From the NCBI GenBank assembly GCA_040954595.2, contig CM082577.2:11160001-11224000 (forward strand): DNA of 64,000 bases, written 5' to 3'. Both the position numbers and the translations under genes were made by a program. The stretch is from Balanoglossus misakiensis (lineage: Eukaryota; Hemichordata). Positions within the stretch are counted from its first letter, which is position 1, and every line of letters starts with the position of its first letter. The notes beneath the pieces are model-generated. The model was not told the DNA's origin and did no database searches. It was given only the letters and a program-made list of their open reading frames with translations. Shown one piece after another: positions 14,301 to 25,280 of this stretch.

Positions 14301-17300
14301 TTGTGGATTTTATAGCATTTGCGAAAAATGACAAAGTAAATATTCATAGATAAGGGGATTCTGTGGTTGGCAAATGCGGCAATGCATTGGCTATCGAGAA
14401 ACTGGTCAGCTCTGTTGAATGAATGAAACAGATCCAAAATCATTCAGTGCTTCATACAGGATGACATCAACAGGGGGAATATATCCCCCTTTGCCAGAAT
14501 ATTTGGGAGGATTCCACTCTGGTAAGGGGGACTGTAATACCTCCAACATGTAATTTTAAGGGTGATTTTAACTGGTCCCCCTTGACAAATTGTTAGGGAG
14601 TACCAACATGTCAAGAGGGGGTGAATCCCCTACCCCCCCCCCCCCATCTAGATGAATACCATCCTTATGTTGGACTTCGATTAAAAGAAAGGCATCACAG
14701 TATTTACATGTCAAGCGATCAAATTGTTCTCAAAAGTGAGCTGTTTATACTTTCACGGTCGCTACAACTTCAAGATTCTAAATGTACACAATAGCATATG
14801 GAGACAGTAGCAATTTGTTAGTTTCCGCCCTACCTTTCAATTGGACTCTCCGGATCTTGAAATGGTTCCCACTTCACCAAAATTCGGTCAACAGCTTTCT
14901 GACAAATTGAGTCAGTCTGACGGCAACCTGGCAATTCAAGTTAAAAGAAACCCTTAAGATTCCATATTGCATGTGTAACAACGTAGTTTACATTATACCT
15001 CAACGTAAATGTAAGAAATGTTAGCGTTTTGTGCAAAAGACACACCATTATTACTGAGCCAATGTCCCTGGATGTTTGATAATTGTAAAATCTTGTCAAC
15101 GGGAAAAAATAAACGTCGGCTAGTCTGTGCTTACCCTGAGAAACGGGACATTCTGTAGTACCGGGATCGGCCATATCCTCGTCTCCGAATAAAACCTCAT
15201 CAACACCAGACAGTTCCGTCACCCTTCCAGCCACGGGTGGAGTTTCGTCAACAATGATTCTTGGCGAGTATCCCTTAGCTGTATCGCCGACGTAATTTGT
15301 GGCAGACACGGTTACATAATAGGTCTGGGGTTTCAGAGGACCATCCTTGAAATCTAAACGTTTGGCATAGAATATAAATAGAACATTTTTAGTATGCATG
15401 GCATACATAATGATGTACAGAAACAAATATAAGTTCGGTAGTGACATTAACATTGTTTTATACTGAAATGTTAAATTAAATGGAATTGTTTTGTGAAAAA
15501 ATGACCCAGATTGCAAATATAATTGTGGGAAATGAAAAGACGCTAAAATTGAATCGAAATACTAGTAATCTGTATACATGTAGGCCTGCTTCTTAAATTT
15601 ACAATGAGCGACAATTTTGACAACACAATAAAGGCGGGAAAGCTGATCGTCTGGCAATTTTATTATGCAAATCAAGTGAATCACACACCCTTAGCGGTAT
15701 ATTCGTTGACAGAAGAGTCAACAACAGTATACGGGAAGATGGAGTCGTCTGCTTCAGATGTTCCGATGGCGAATTCATAGTAGTCTATCCCACTTTCTCT
15801 ATCCACGAAACCCGTCCATGTACATGTCAGCTGATCGACGCTTCTAACGTGAGATGAGCACGTGATATTTCCCGCCACTGGGGGAGTTGTGTCGATGGTA
15901 ACGCCACCGCTTCGTGTCAGTTCTTCTTCTAGACCGACCTAATTTGAGAGTCAAAATGGTTATGTAACTTCAAAGGGTCAAATCACATTACAATAATTGC
16001 TTTGTGGGTAAAAGGTCGACAACTAACTGAAGTAAGAGTTTGGAGAAATGATACGTCAACTTCATTTAAACATGGCAAAAATCGGCCATCTTTAAATTGT
16101 GTCGACCATCTGAGATTTTCATCACTCACCTAGGTAGCCCAAACCAATTTAAGGTAGCGAGAATTAGCTCACCCAACACCGTGAAGAGATGATCGTGCAT
16201 TACCCTGGTGCATTACCTCAATTTTCCTACGGAATATGTATTATTTCAGCGTGAATATAAGACAAACTAGGATTTTATAAACCAACCTCATTTATTGTCC
16301 TTAAAGTCAGTATATTGGGCCTACTGGGATCTGGATTTACGAATGTGCTTGGTATGCTGTCAATATTCGTGGTTTCTGTGCAGTTCATGATGTCTGAACC
16401 GCCCGGGAAACTTCCGAAACAGAATTCAGTGTACACGATGCTGCTTTCTTCTTCATCGATCGTCCATGACGCAGACAGCGCATCGGTGGTTTTCTGAGAA
16501 AAGGCAATCACGGAAACCAAGTCAATGCACCACGCGTCACGCTTATCCATTTACAACGCACAATTCTACAGACTATATGTAGGTCAAGTAAAGCCAGAAT
16601 GAGGAGGGCATGCATGCTATTTGCTCAATAAAAATATGATCGTTGCAAACGGAAATATTACCTGATAGACATTGAAATCGTTGCTGGAGTGTGCCGTTTC
16701 ATTGTCAGCAGTTACGCCAACACTGTTGATGTGAATTGATGGCGATGTGGTGTCTAGCGTGAACCCATCCGACACTGCTTCCAGTGCGTTGCCTTCGCCT
16801 GTGATCGCCCTTACAGTAGTATAGTACGTGGCGCCCGATTCAAGGGGCAGTAAGGACTGCGCCTGTCCCGAACCATGCAAGCCTGTGGCGGATATGATAG
16901 AAAACAAGCCTGATCATACATGTATATCGAAATCCCTTTTGTGTATAAAATCAAGACGAGTGTCGAACGCCGAACTTCCAATTCGTGACCCGAAACACAC
17001 AGGACATCATTGCTTGTTCCACTGCCTATAGCATCCAGGGAAGCATAAATAATGTGTTGACAAGGAAAGTGCTGAGAATTTCACCTTACTTCAGGCATTC
17101 GAAAAAAAAATCAATTTTACAATATGAGAAGTGATTCATACTGCACCCCAAATCACAGGTACAATCGAAGCAACTTTAAGGTAATTTCCGATATTTTTTA
17201 ACGAAGTCTTTCTTTTTCAGATTGGCTATACATGTCTACATTATAGCTTACCGCCGCCTTCTATTCCTTGTTCATTGGAAATGATGATACCAGAGCTTAT

Positions 17301-20300
17301 ATAAGGCTGGACGTCATCCAGTAGTGGTGAACTCCCAACTGCCCATTCATAGTGGACAATGCCGTGACGTATGCTTTCAAAGCCAAAGAACTTTGAAGTT
17401 ACCGTTCCACTTTCTTTTTGGTAATCAACATCGAGATGAACAGCGTCACCCTCATTGGCCACATCTTCCGGACCATCAATCACCAAGCCCACTTTGTCAC
17501 CCGGAACTATTTTGATAGGGCTACAAATTGATTCAAGGGGGATAGATTCTCATTATTGTTGTACATGTAGTAGCACTGCACAAAGCAGTTGTTTTTACAC
17601 TTCAACCATATATTATGAACACCATAAACAGTTCAAGACAAGACAAGGCAAGTCAAGACAACACAACACAACACAACACAACACAACACAACACAACACA
17701 ACACAACACAACACAACACAACACAACACAACACAACACAACACAACACAACACAACACAACACAACACAACACAACACAACACAATGTTGGCGGTAAAC
17801 CCGTCGAATTTCAATTAAGCACTGATTGTACATAGCAGCACCTTATTGTCTATTCAGTGTTCCTATAGGAAGTAACTACGGACTATTTTTGAAAACCTAC
17901 CTTGAGGTCATCACTTCGGACATTGTGCCTGCGCCATTTTGGGCTTTCACTGACACGTAATATACCTGGAATATTTCCAAGACAAGGCCGCCGAGATAAC
18001 CGCCATCCGCCGAACCCATGTCGGTAAAGGGCAACACATCCGTATATCCTGTAATGAATGATCATTATTTCAATCGTGGAATGAAATAAGACACATACGT
18101 TATCGAACTATACAACTTTCTTTTAATATTCGCCTAATTTCTCGCACTTTGGTGATTGTATATCAAATGATTTTGTCTTCAATGAGTGAAAAGTGGACTT
18201 TGAGACTAAAAAGTTTATAATTTTCAAAAACAAGAAACAGCACAACAAAACATTGAGCAAATTACTAATCATACTTGGTTGTGTGCCAACAGCTACATAG
18301 TACGTGTCGATTCCACTTTCAAAATCGGTAGCCACCCAGTAAGCCTTTAATCCTTCTGTGTCAGTTTCGAGGACAAAGCCATCAATTACTTCTTCGTCGC
18401 CTGCGGCCAATATACCAATCACAATACGACGCATCTGTGAAGTTAAACGATAACGTGCAAATAACATTTAGCGACAAAAATGATAAAATAGTAAACACCA
18501 GCTACATTTACACACAAATTGTCAAATAGGTTTGTAAAAATGATTTCGTTTCTTGCCTGGGGAGGTGACGGGTCCACGATGACTCCGCTCGTGTCTTGGA
18601 CATTGGTCAGTCCTGCACCGTTGATGGCAGAAACGCGTATGCTATAATGACCTCCTTCTTTCAGTTTTGCCAAATTCGGCGACACCCACATTGTTGAAGA
18701 ACCCGAGATAATCTCAAAGGGGTTTCTAACGAGAGAAGACGTTATGTACAGTGACGACAGTAGAATGTGTAACAATAGTATAGACATAGGATAACAGACG
18801 ATACTCAAAGTTAAGAATTATAGAATAGCAACACGAAGAAGCATGCAATCTAGGAAAGCATACCACATGTACATGTATAGCTGACAAATTATCGCTGGGT
18901 TTCTGGTGTACAAACGTCGATGTTAATGTTAATAGGCCTTTTCTTTGCAGGATTGCTTTATGTTCACCGGTGCTGTTGTATTCTAACACGCGTATATACC
19001 GTAAGACACTGTGTGGTTTCCTGCCCATTCATTGGTGTCCCTACAGACCAAACTTAAACTGTGGCTCCTAGCCGGCCCTTCACTCTACATTGTCTGTCGA
19101 GTGCGCTATACTGCGGTAAAGTTGGGCGAGGCCAATAAGCCCTAAGAGTGAATATTTGACAAATCTACTCCAACGACACTTACCCGACAGGGAATACACG
19201 TTTTCTTGTACCGCCAAACGTTTCATATATACTCAGCTTATAGTGATCTACGCCCGATTCGTCATCTTCAAAATCCCAATTAGCTGACAACTGATGGATA
19301 CTCGCCTTCGATGAAGAGTGACACAACACCCAGATTATTAAAAACTAGTTTTTTTCCGTAGAGTTAACACAGAGATTGGAGGCCATTTTGAATTTCAACT
19401 TTGGGATAGTTTTCTTTTCCCAATTCAAAAATATGCACGTACGGTGGCCAAATCGACTTCAAGAGAGAATAATTAAAAGTTGCCTTGAGCAAAATTTAAC
19501 CAAATATTTAAGACTTTTTCTGACAAAAAGTTTTTTGGCTTTAAAAATTATAAATGAAATGGTGTGACTTACAGTGAATCTCGTGTCGATTCCCGCCGTG
19601 CTCCCATCACCAACAAAGTACACGACGGGTTCTGTCAGATCGACGGTGTACCCATTCGACGAAAGCGCCGTCCCGCTGAGGGCGTTGTTCACCGCTTCTA
19701 AGGCAACCTGCACATAGTCGCCATGGTGGAGATGGAAGTGATGCCAGTTTATGTAGTTTGAGTCTGCGGACACCGTTTCTGCTTGGTGGATTATTTGTAG
19801 CGGATATGACATGCCACCTGTAGGAGACGAAGATTAAAATAATTTCCAAGAATAGGTGGTCTATAAAGGCGGTATGCACCTCGACAATCTAAGTCTGGAA
19901 TGATTCTCATATTTTGTTCACGGCTACTCTAGATTATTCTCTATTAGAATAACGAATGCATCTGGGGGTATCATTCAACGTTTTGAATTAAAGAGCAACA
20001 TTTTATCTCAAATTATTTGAAATTCAAATTGGCCACTAAAATATTGGTTACCTGTATAGGGAAAAATTAATGCTGTGAATTCTATGGAAACATAAGATTA
20101 TCAACACCCTATTTTCTTGTTTGTTTTCAAACTGTCTCCTTAAAAATTCTCAAACTTGGCAAATAAATAGCATATTGAGAGATTGTTAGTTTTATTCGTC
20201 TCCGAGCTACATACTACTGACATGGCATCAATCTGACTTTGGTAAGAATGTACGATTCACACCTTGCCTATAGGACCATTCACGAGTGCGGCCTGATCAA

Positions 20301-23300
20301 TAAATATAATTTGAGTTACAGTAATCCTAGCTGCAACATACGTATACACAATAGCCAAGAGAAGTCACATTATAACATATTTCTGCCGTAAGTCCCAATA
20401 CCTTTATCTGCATGTTTTCTCCACACGGCAACCTTGTATTCTTTGATTGACGATTCCGGGTCGTAGAAGCCGCCCCAGTTCGCCGCAACCGTAGCAGATT
20501 CCGAAGCGTAGACCACGTCGTCTGTTGAATCCAAGCCATCTTTTATCCAGCCTTCTTCCGGTGGCGTCGCATCATAAAGAACTATAAATGTAGTCGAATT
20601 ATTGGATATAATTTAGTTTCCTTGCAAAAAAAAGTTGAGTTTGGGGCTTTAACACATCACATATACCAGAAACAACCATACCAGTCTGATTGACACACCC
20701 ATGATGTTGCGTAGGGCTTCTGTTGTAAAGAAAGTGTTTCCAATTTCCCTCATCCCATTCTACATGGAGCTTGAAACAGACGCATACTGTGTGGAACCCT
20801 CTTTGTGTACTTACCACCGTCTGTTGTAACATTGGTTTGAAGGTTCTTGTGGCCGGCGTTCACAGCGATGAGGGTGGAATAGTAAGTGACATCGTGAACG
20901 AGGGTGACGTCATTGCTGCATGCCCTGTACTCCGAATGGCTCAGTTCCATGCTGGGTATCGTGTCATTGCCACCGGGCGAGGTTCCGACAAACCAGATGT
21001 ACTTCTCTGCGGAGAGTAGAAGAAAATTCACGGATGAGTAGTTGCCTATCAGTTCTATCACTGGTCTGCACACTGCAGCAAATACTTATACATACTTAAT
21101 ATTGTGTTTTTAAAAGAAAAATTACAATTAGTGTAAAACCGAAGCAAAATTAATGAACTTACCGATGCTACTCTCTTGATCGTAGAAGTTATGCCAGCTA
21201 ACACAGATCTCATCATCGAAGGATTGGTAGTCGATGTCGTGATCATGCACTGTGCCGTCGAATACTTCACCGGCAACCGGGGTACTTGTGTCGACCACCA
21301 GCGGCGAAGGGGCGTAGCCAACCGCTCTGATATCGACTGTGATCGAGAAGTAAAAATATATTTTGTGCTACTATTGCTCGCCAAGTCTGACGATTTCCCC
21401 ATGAACGACATATCTGGTTGCATTATTATTGAACTTGATATTTACAGAATCTTACCGTTATTGATGGCCCTGACTTTAATCCACGCGGGCACTCCATCAG
21501 GAATGCAGAACGGAAGTGCAATGTGCGAGATGTTGCTCTCTTTTTCCCAGTCCATGATGTATACGTCACGGGGACTTTGACCAAGACCGAAATCAATCTC
21601 CCGGATGTGAGACAAGTCATCACTGTAGGAAAAGGACAATCAGATAACAAATCTGTGCAAGATTTAATGTACTAGAGTATTATATGCTTCGATATTGACC
21701 TAGTTCTGTGTTCGATACAATTTTTGCCTTCCAGTTGCATCACGGTGGCCAATATAACGCTTTTAGGACATGTTTTGATGCAATGGGTTTCGGTTTTGCT
21801 AACTCCATCATATACATGTAGTTTTAATAAAATCAACATTGATGTGGAGAGATATTGCATTCATGCAATAGCAACAACAACTTGACAAATACAAACGTTT
21901 AAGTACAAAATAACGCCAGCCCACCCCACTCCCACCCCCAAAAAACAAGCGAACCGCAATTCTTACCTGACATTATATTCCGTGCGAATGGTGCAATCAC
22001 TCTCGTCATACTGCACATTGAATACTTCGTGCACAAATGGAGGGGTGTTGTCAATTGTGTAAGGGGTGGTGTGACACACCGTGGTTACCATTGGTCCGCC
22101 AAACTCAACTTTGTTAATGGCTCGCACTGTGACGTAATATCTTCCATCTGTGAAGGCGAAAAAGAACATGAAGGGTTAGCATAGGCGTGAACTCGGTCAG
22201 AGCGCCTTTACTGCCATAACGAACAGCCGCCAAGTCAAAGGCGGTGGAATTTAAATGATGCCACATTGCACGAGAACAAAGCACTCAGTACCGAACCTAA
22301 CGGGATTCAATTTGTCATGATCACGTGCTGACAAGAACTTGCAATTTTTAGATACGGTATGGACTCATCGCACATATCGAAATTTTGCCCCGTTCATCCA
22401 GGTTCAAATACCGTATTTATTACAAATGAGGAGCTGGCACATCTAAGAAAACAATCTTTATGCAAATTGGATTAATAATTACCTGATAGATATCGCACGG
22501 GCAGTGGGTGAGCCAGCCCGGTATGTGTCCATTCGCTCTCATCGAAGAGGAAGGCGTGTGGATCTCTGTGCGGTTGGATGTCGTCAAGGCATTGGTCTGT
22601 TCCAACAGTCCACGTGTAACCATAGATACCGGTCTCGTCATCATGGAACCCGTCCCAATTTGCTGTTCGAATTTATGGACAAGACATTTTATCCGACCAA
22701 CACGTTGACGACACAGCGAACAACAAGTCGAAAACTCAGTGAGGTTTCACCGATAGATGTTCTATGCATTAAAGCCAGTTCATTGGATAACTCCAAGCAA
22801 AGGCCAAAAACTGCGTGTCGGGAGTTTGAGCTGCAAAATCTGAAAATTATGTACAAATACCTGATACATATGTGTTGGCTCTTGTGTACAGCAGATCCTG
22901 GAGAGGTTCGTGTCCATTAAAGACTGTTTTCGAGCCAGGGCCGTCCACAATGAATCTTTGAGAAAAACGATAATACAGTCTCAGTTAAGTGACGACCCAA
23001 AGTCTTCACTTACCTGGAGTTGTACCGGATAAAAGTCAGGCATAATGGATATTTCCATCAAGGGACCAATGTTGCTTCATTTCAAGCAATGTAACTTGTC
23101 TATGATGTCAAGAAATTAAATTTTACCTATGATTATTAAGCGATGTTTGTTCTGTACATCTGCCATGCCATTTATCTGGTAGAAGGTCCTCACATGATTC
23201 ATGATATGTTTGGTCGTAGGGGGCGCTCTTGATTATGCCCGGACTCGGCGGAGTGAAGTCTGCTACAACAGGCTGAGATGTCATCACGTTTTCGTATCCT

Positions 23301-25238
23301 GTAACAATGGTCAGTTATACGTCAGAATACTTAGAGAAAAGAAACTGGTTCATATACTTTGCTAATTGGATCTTTGGATCATGGCTGCCGCATTGGCTTG
23401 AAAAAAAATGAAACAAGAACACCATTCGGAGTGCCATTTCCAAGCTCAAGCTTACCGAGAACGTTGGTGACGAGAAGATTGAAGTAGTGTGTGTCGCCAT
23501 GACGAAGTTGAAGGTTGTCGTGATCGAACTGTACTGTGTGTCCAATGCCAAGTCTTTCGAAGTAATGGAACTTGCCCGACTGAAATGAAAGCAATTATTA
23601 CCGAGAATCACCTGATCTGCATTCATATTTGAACTATCTGCACTATACAGTGGTTAGAACAACCGTATCCAACTTCCACGCTTTCAGAGAAGTTGCTGTG
23701 TCTTACCATATAACACACATTTTGTTGGAGAAACATGACTGATCAATGTTTTAAACACAGCTCGAGACTAAAGTGTATCCATGTCTCATAGAAACTAAAT
23801 TATTTTACCTCATGAAGTTCGATCCCATTGCCTTCGATTTGCTGCAGGGGTTCACACTGACCACTGCCTCCGTAATCGTAGTTGAAGCTAACGCACTGGG
23901 ATGTTGGTAACTTCAGGCAATGTTTTGCGCAGGCGTCAACCGACGAAAACGCTTCAACTGCTCCGGGAGCCGCGTTGAGCCTCCCCCTTCGACCGGATGT
24001 GAAACTTCCCATGCTAGAAGATTTGGTCTCTACCGTTGTCGAATAATGAATGTCACTCCAGGGCACTAGTTGGTCGCCTTGGATACCAATTCCAAACCCG
24101 ACAGCCCCCTGTAGCATTCATATGATATTGTGAACAAATCACGAAAAAAAACTCATTTATTCTATTAGCAATTATATGACTCAAACGTGAGGTACATGTA
24201 TTTCTGTCTGCATGGCCAGTCCTTTTCGCGGGAAATCATGCTTAACATTCAGTATATGGTTTACATACCCGTTTACTGATAAGCTCACTGTCATCATAGG
24301 CAACTGCCGATGCTCGGAGTATATCTGGCCGGCTTGTCGAAATGAACTCGGGTAAAATCCTTCCTCCGGGCAGCGTTACATCATAGGTGGGCAGAGAACA
24401 AGTTGCCAATGACTCTTCGCGAGCCGAGTTGATTGCTTTGACGGTGAAGTGTACTGGAATCCCACCAGGCAAGACCTGAGCAATACGAAGACGATAGCGT
24501 TAAAGGGACGTTCTCTGTATCTTTTGGCTTTATTTCCAGTATAATAGGGTTCTGTGTATCAAGTGCAATTTTTTGCTGTACTCCAAACATCATGCTAATA
24601 TACCCAGTACTCTGGTTGTCAACATAACCTTTATGTGTGTAATGTTGGCAAATAAATTTTAGTCCGGACTTGAACACAAAGGACTGAAGCTCAGCGAATA
24701 GTTACAGCTAATGGAGCTTTAAATGCATTCATTCGATACTTGCATTACTTGCCCTGAATTGTAGGAAATGTCTATGTTCATGACCGCATGTTTGATTTAA
24801 TTGATTTTTTAAAGAATTCTTATGACGTACTTAGACCGTCACGGCTACAGGTCTGAACTGAAATGTTGACCCGAAGGTCATGTTATTTGTTGTGATAAAT
24901 GATTCAGTTTTATCACAATTCCACATAAAATGCAAATCAACGTCCCTCTTAATATTTGTTTCACACAGTGAGTGCGTTGTATGCCATTGACTATATGAGT
25001 ATCCCACCTCCGCTACAACTATTGAGGATCCCCGCATAGACTGATCCTTCAGGATATCACAGCCGCTCTTGTAGGTCCCCACGCAAAACGTCAACTCGAC
25101 TTCACTTTTGTCGTCGTCAACAGCCACGGATAGCTGAAATGCTGGCTCTACGTAGTCCCGTCCTGCAACTTGACTCACTTCACAGTCAGTCGAAGGTGGC
25201 GAAGATCGTTTTGAACCATGCAGCGCCTCCAGTTCCAA
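1..25238 (-). CDS. Giant FN3-like modular ectodomain protein, 49 exons, incomplete at both ends
   Basis: Exons in transcription order: 25008-25238, 24269-24475, 23809-24108, 23456-23579, 23127-23298, 22861-22955, 22483-22662, 21967-22147, 21456-21622, 21163-21336, 20815-21006, 20402-20581, 19573-19817, 19184-19305, 18557-18725, 18275-18434, 17901-18048, 17252-17520, 16662-16882, 16287-16493, 15689-15938, 15135-15353, 14834-14927, 13983-14246, 13319-13455, 12510-12770, 11726-12011, 11038-11167, 10669-10920, 10220-10426, 9858-10032, 9208-9362, 8683-8805, 8372-8543, 7721-7951, 7143-7294, 6750-6928, 6095-6224, 5442-5637, 4572-4747, 3947-4136, 3601-3759, 3043-3265, 2535-2614, 2107-2262, 1771-1918, 1482-1633, 985-1076 and 1-695. 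Every junction keeps frame. The product is a tandem array of FN3-like modules with PAN-like, mucin-like and cadherin-like inserts, so I infer an extracellular adhesion or matrix role. No start codon or signal peptide is visible, and the gene runs off the left edge. I recognise the module type but no named gene. Exon calls are firm; the function is not. Confidence 0.88.
985..3265 (-). CDS. FN3-array gene, seven exons before the cadherin-like exon
   Basis: Exons 3043-3265, 2535-2614, 2107-2262, 1771-1918, 1482-1633 and 985-1076 join in frame; 3601-3759 precedes them. The modules are less canonical than those upstream: no clear E-S-G-I core after about 3700. Exon 2535-2614 carries a Cys pair around NKGHKC and exon 985-1076 has a single Cys in DASRTCRDSF. 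Exon 1771-1918 ends at a GC donor (1769-1770) instead of GT, and the frame is kept only if that GC donor is used. The intron at 2615-3042 holds a dispersed repeat. Confidence 0.8.
2712..2920 (+). repeat. Dispersed repeat family A, copy 1
   Basis: About 210 bp in an FN3-array intron. It matches the reverse complement of 43424-43648 over its length, including TTACA-GTAGAATTTT, AAAAGAGGAGTATTA, AAATGATATAAAGAAAACAC and CACCATAGGAAAACTATAGC. Confidence 0.8.
3601..7294 (-). CDS. FN3-array gene, modules with Cys-rich insert
   Basis: Exons 7143-7294, 6750-6928, 6095-6224, 5442-5637, 4572-4747, 3947-4136 and 3601-3759. Exon 5442-5637 contains seven Cys in about 25 residues (CIPCAKPCDN then CDRSC), a compact disulphide-rich insert unlike the flanking beta-strand sequence. 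Exon 3947-4136 restores the normal module with HTYYVTVEAINHAGLKT. Its acceptor must be the upstream TCTAG at 4137-4141, because the nearer TTTCAG puts a stop in frame. The intron between 4748 and 5441 carries a complete foldback MITE. Confidence 0.82.
4811..5153. mobile_element. TTAA-flanked foldback MITE, copy 1
   Basis: The ends are AGGGACAAAGTCTCTCTC and its reverse complement, and nearly the whole 343 bp is palindromic, with a central hairpin around ACTCGCC...GGCGAGT. The left flank is TTAA (4807-4810); the right flank has decayed to TATA. It sits in an intron of the FN3 array. The same element occurs at 41410-41758 and 53972-54319. Confidence 0.9.
5342..5371. repeat. (CA)15 microsatellite
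   Basis: Perfect dinucleotide run in an FN3-array intron. Confidence 0.95.
6981..7131 (-). repeat. Dispersed repeat family B, copy 1
   Basis: Shares AAACCTGTGTTA, GACCACCTCTA-type and AATTGACCTGT-GTATAAAGGTC blocks with the reverse complement of 58823-59017. It is degraded. Confidence 0.55.
7577..7670. mobile_element. Small hAT-like foldback MITE
   Basis: Inverted ends CAATCTGATTAAAATCAGAT and the reverse complement, about 27 bp each, surround a roughly 40 bp centre. The 8-base direct repeat AATGTGCA (7569-7576 and 7671-7678) flanks it, as expected for hAT target-site duplication. Confidence 0.75.
7721..7951 (-). CDS. FN3-array gene, Thr-rich mucin-like linker exon
   Basis: The exon begins with a Cys triplet (CLCNC) and then has a Thr/Pro-rich run (PITTTPGGHTTTITT, then TSTTGPPP), followed by the acidic stretch DIVDDEDPDDS. 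Thr/Pro runs of this type are usual O-glycosylation sites and act as extended spacers between folded modules. It interrupts the FN3-like series and probably divides the ectodomain into two arms. Splice sites and phase agree with both neighbours. Confidence 0.75.
8372..12770 (-). CDS. FN3-array gene, middle modules
   Basis: Exons 12510-12770, 11726-12011, 11038-11167, 10669-10920, 10220-10426, 9858-10032, 9208-9362, 8683-8805 and 8372-8543. Recognisable module parts are HYEVAVGTDRRYP, ETYNIAVIATDES, SVDLTPPKEGNVY, WDGYYDDDSGLKSFSMSIYD and HPYYVHLSCTNHAGLTTTT. Module borders do not coincide with exon borders, and intron phases 0, 1 and 2 are all used. The array therefore did not grow by simple symmetric exon shuffling. 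Confidence 0.85.
9607..9652. repeat. (GTACAT)n palindromic hexamer array
   Basis: About 7.7 perfect copies. The unit is self-complementary when concatenated, so either strand can fold. Confidence 0.95.
13319..20581 (-). CDS. FN3-array gene, best-conserved modules
   Basis: Exons 20402-20581 to 13319-13455. The clearest unit is in 15689-15938: an IDTTPPVAGNIT linker, then WTGFVDRESGIDYYEFAIGT. Others are WGGFYDPESSIKEYKVAVW, WDFEDDESGVDHYKLSIYE and WVATDFESGIDTYYVAVGT. The companion half-module is seen as TYYTTVRAITGEGNALEAVSDG and TYYVTVSATNYVGDTAKG. Exon 18557-18725 ends at a GC donor (18555-18556), and the frame into 18275-18434 is kept only with it. The adjacent introns hold two microsatellites. 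Confidence 0.88.
13786..13901. repeat. (CAGA)/(CAGG) tetranucleotide array
   Basis: Interrupted CAGACAGG-type microsatellite in an FN3-array intron. Confidence 0.9.
14460..14643. repeat. G/C-block repeat-like intron segment with poly-C
   Basis: Contains AGGGGGAATATATCCCCCT, a GTCCCCCTTGACA block and a poly-C run at about 14630-14643. It looks like a decayed repeat; the family is not recognised. Confidence 0.4.
17658..17785. repeat. (ACACA)n pentanucleotide array
   Basis: About 25 uninterrupted five-base units in an FN3-array intron. It is open in several frames and gives spurious Thr-Gln-His-Asn ORFs. Confidence 0.95.
20815..23579 (-). CDS. FN3-array gene, modules after the PAN-like exon
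   Basis: Exons 23456-23579, 23127-23298, 22861-22955, 22483-22662, 21967-22147, 21456-21622, 21163-21336 and 20815-21006. Motifs include VVADFTPPSPGIIKSAPYD, IVDGPGSKTVFNGHEPL, WDGFHDDETGIYGYTWTVGT, GRYYVTVRAINKVEFGGP, a second DNTPP linker, and WFVGTSPGGNDTIP. Three long acidic or Trp-rich strands in order fit the repeating module well. This part seems the most constrained by eye, with few gaps between motif blocks. Confidence 0.87.
23809..24108 (-). CDS. FN3-array gene, PAN/Apple-like exon
   Basis: This exon of exactly 100 codons is phase 0 at both ends, so it is a symmetric, shuffle-ready module. After a Gly-rich N-terminal part and VPWSDIHYSTTVE, it carries VDACAKHCLKLPTSQCVSFN and then GQCEPL. 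The spacing C-x3-C-x7-C-x(about 12)-C, with C-V-S-F-N-Y around the third Cys, is the usual PAN/Apple core. PAN/Apple domains bind protein or carbohydrate partners in secreted proteins. The family call is from the motif only. Confidence 0.7.
24269..25238 (-). CDS. FN3-array gene, first visible exons
   Basis: Exon 25008-25238 (77 codons, phase 0 to 0) and exon 24269-24475 (69 codons, phase 0 to 0). The first begins after a good acceptor (CACCCTTACAG) with LELEALHGSK and holds the V-G-T-like strand LTFCVGTYKSGCDIL. It lacks the TPP linker that should open its module, so it is an internal exon. The next exon has VHFTVKAINSAREESLATC and TYDVTLPGGRILPEFIS. No initiator ATG with a signal peptide is visible upstream as far as the lipid-transfer gene. 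Confidence 0.85.
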
Positions 25239-25280
25239 CTGTAAGGGTGGTAATTTGATTAATATGCACGTCGGCATATA

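Noticed and set aside
14941-15516. 191-codon minus ORF as one exon
   Set aside because: It reads through both splice sites of exon 15135-15353; only the middle is protein-like.
17455-17835. 126-codon plus ORF and minus partner
   Set aside because: Low-complexity translation of the (ACACA)n array, partly antisense to exon 17252-17520.
21176-21580. 134-codon plus ORF
   Set aside because: Antisense shadow of two minus exons (21163-21336 and 21456-21622).
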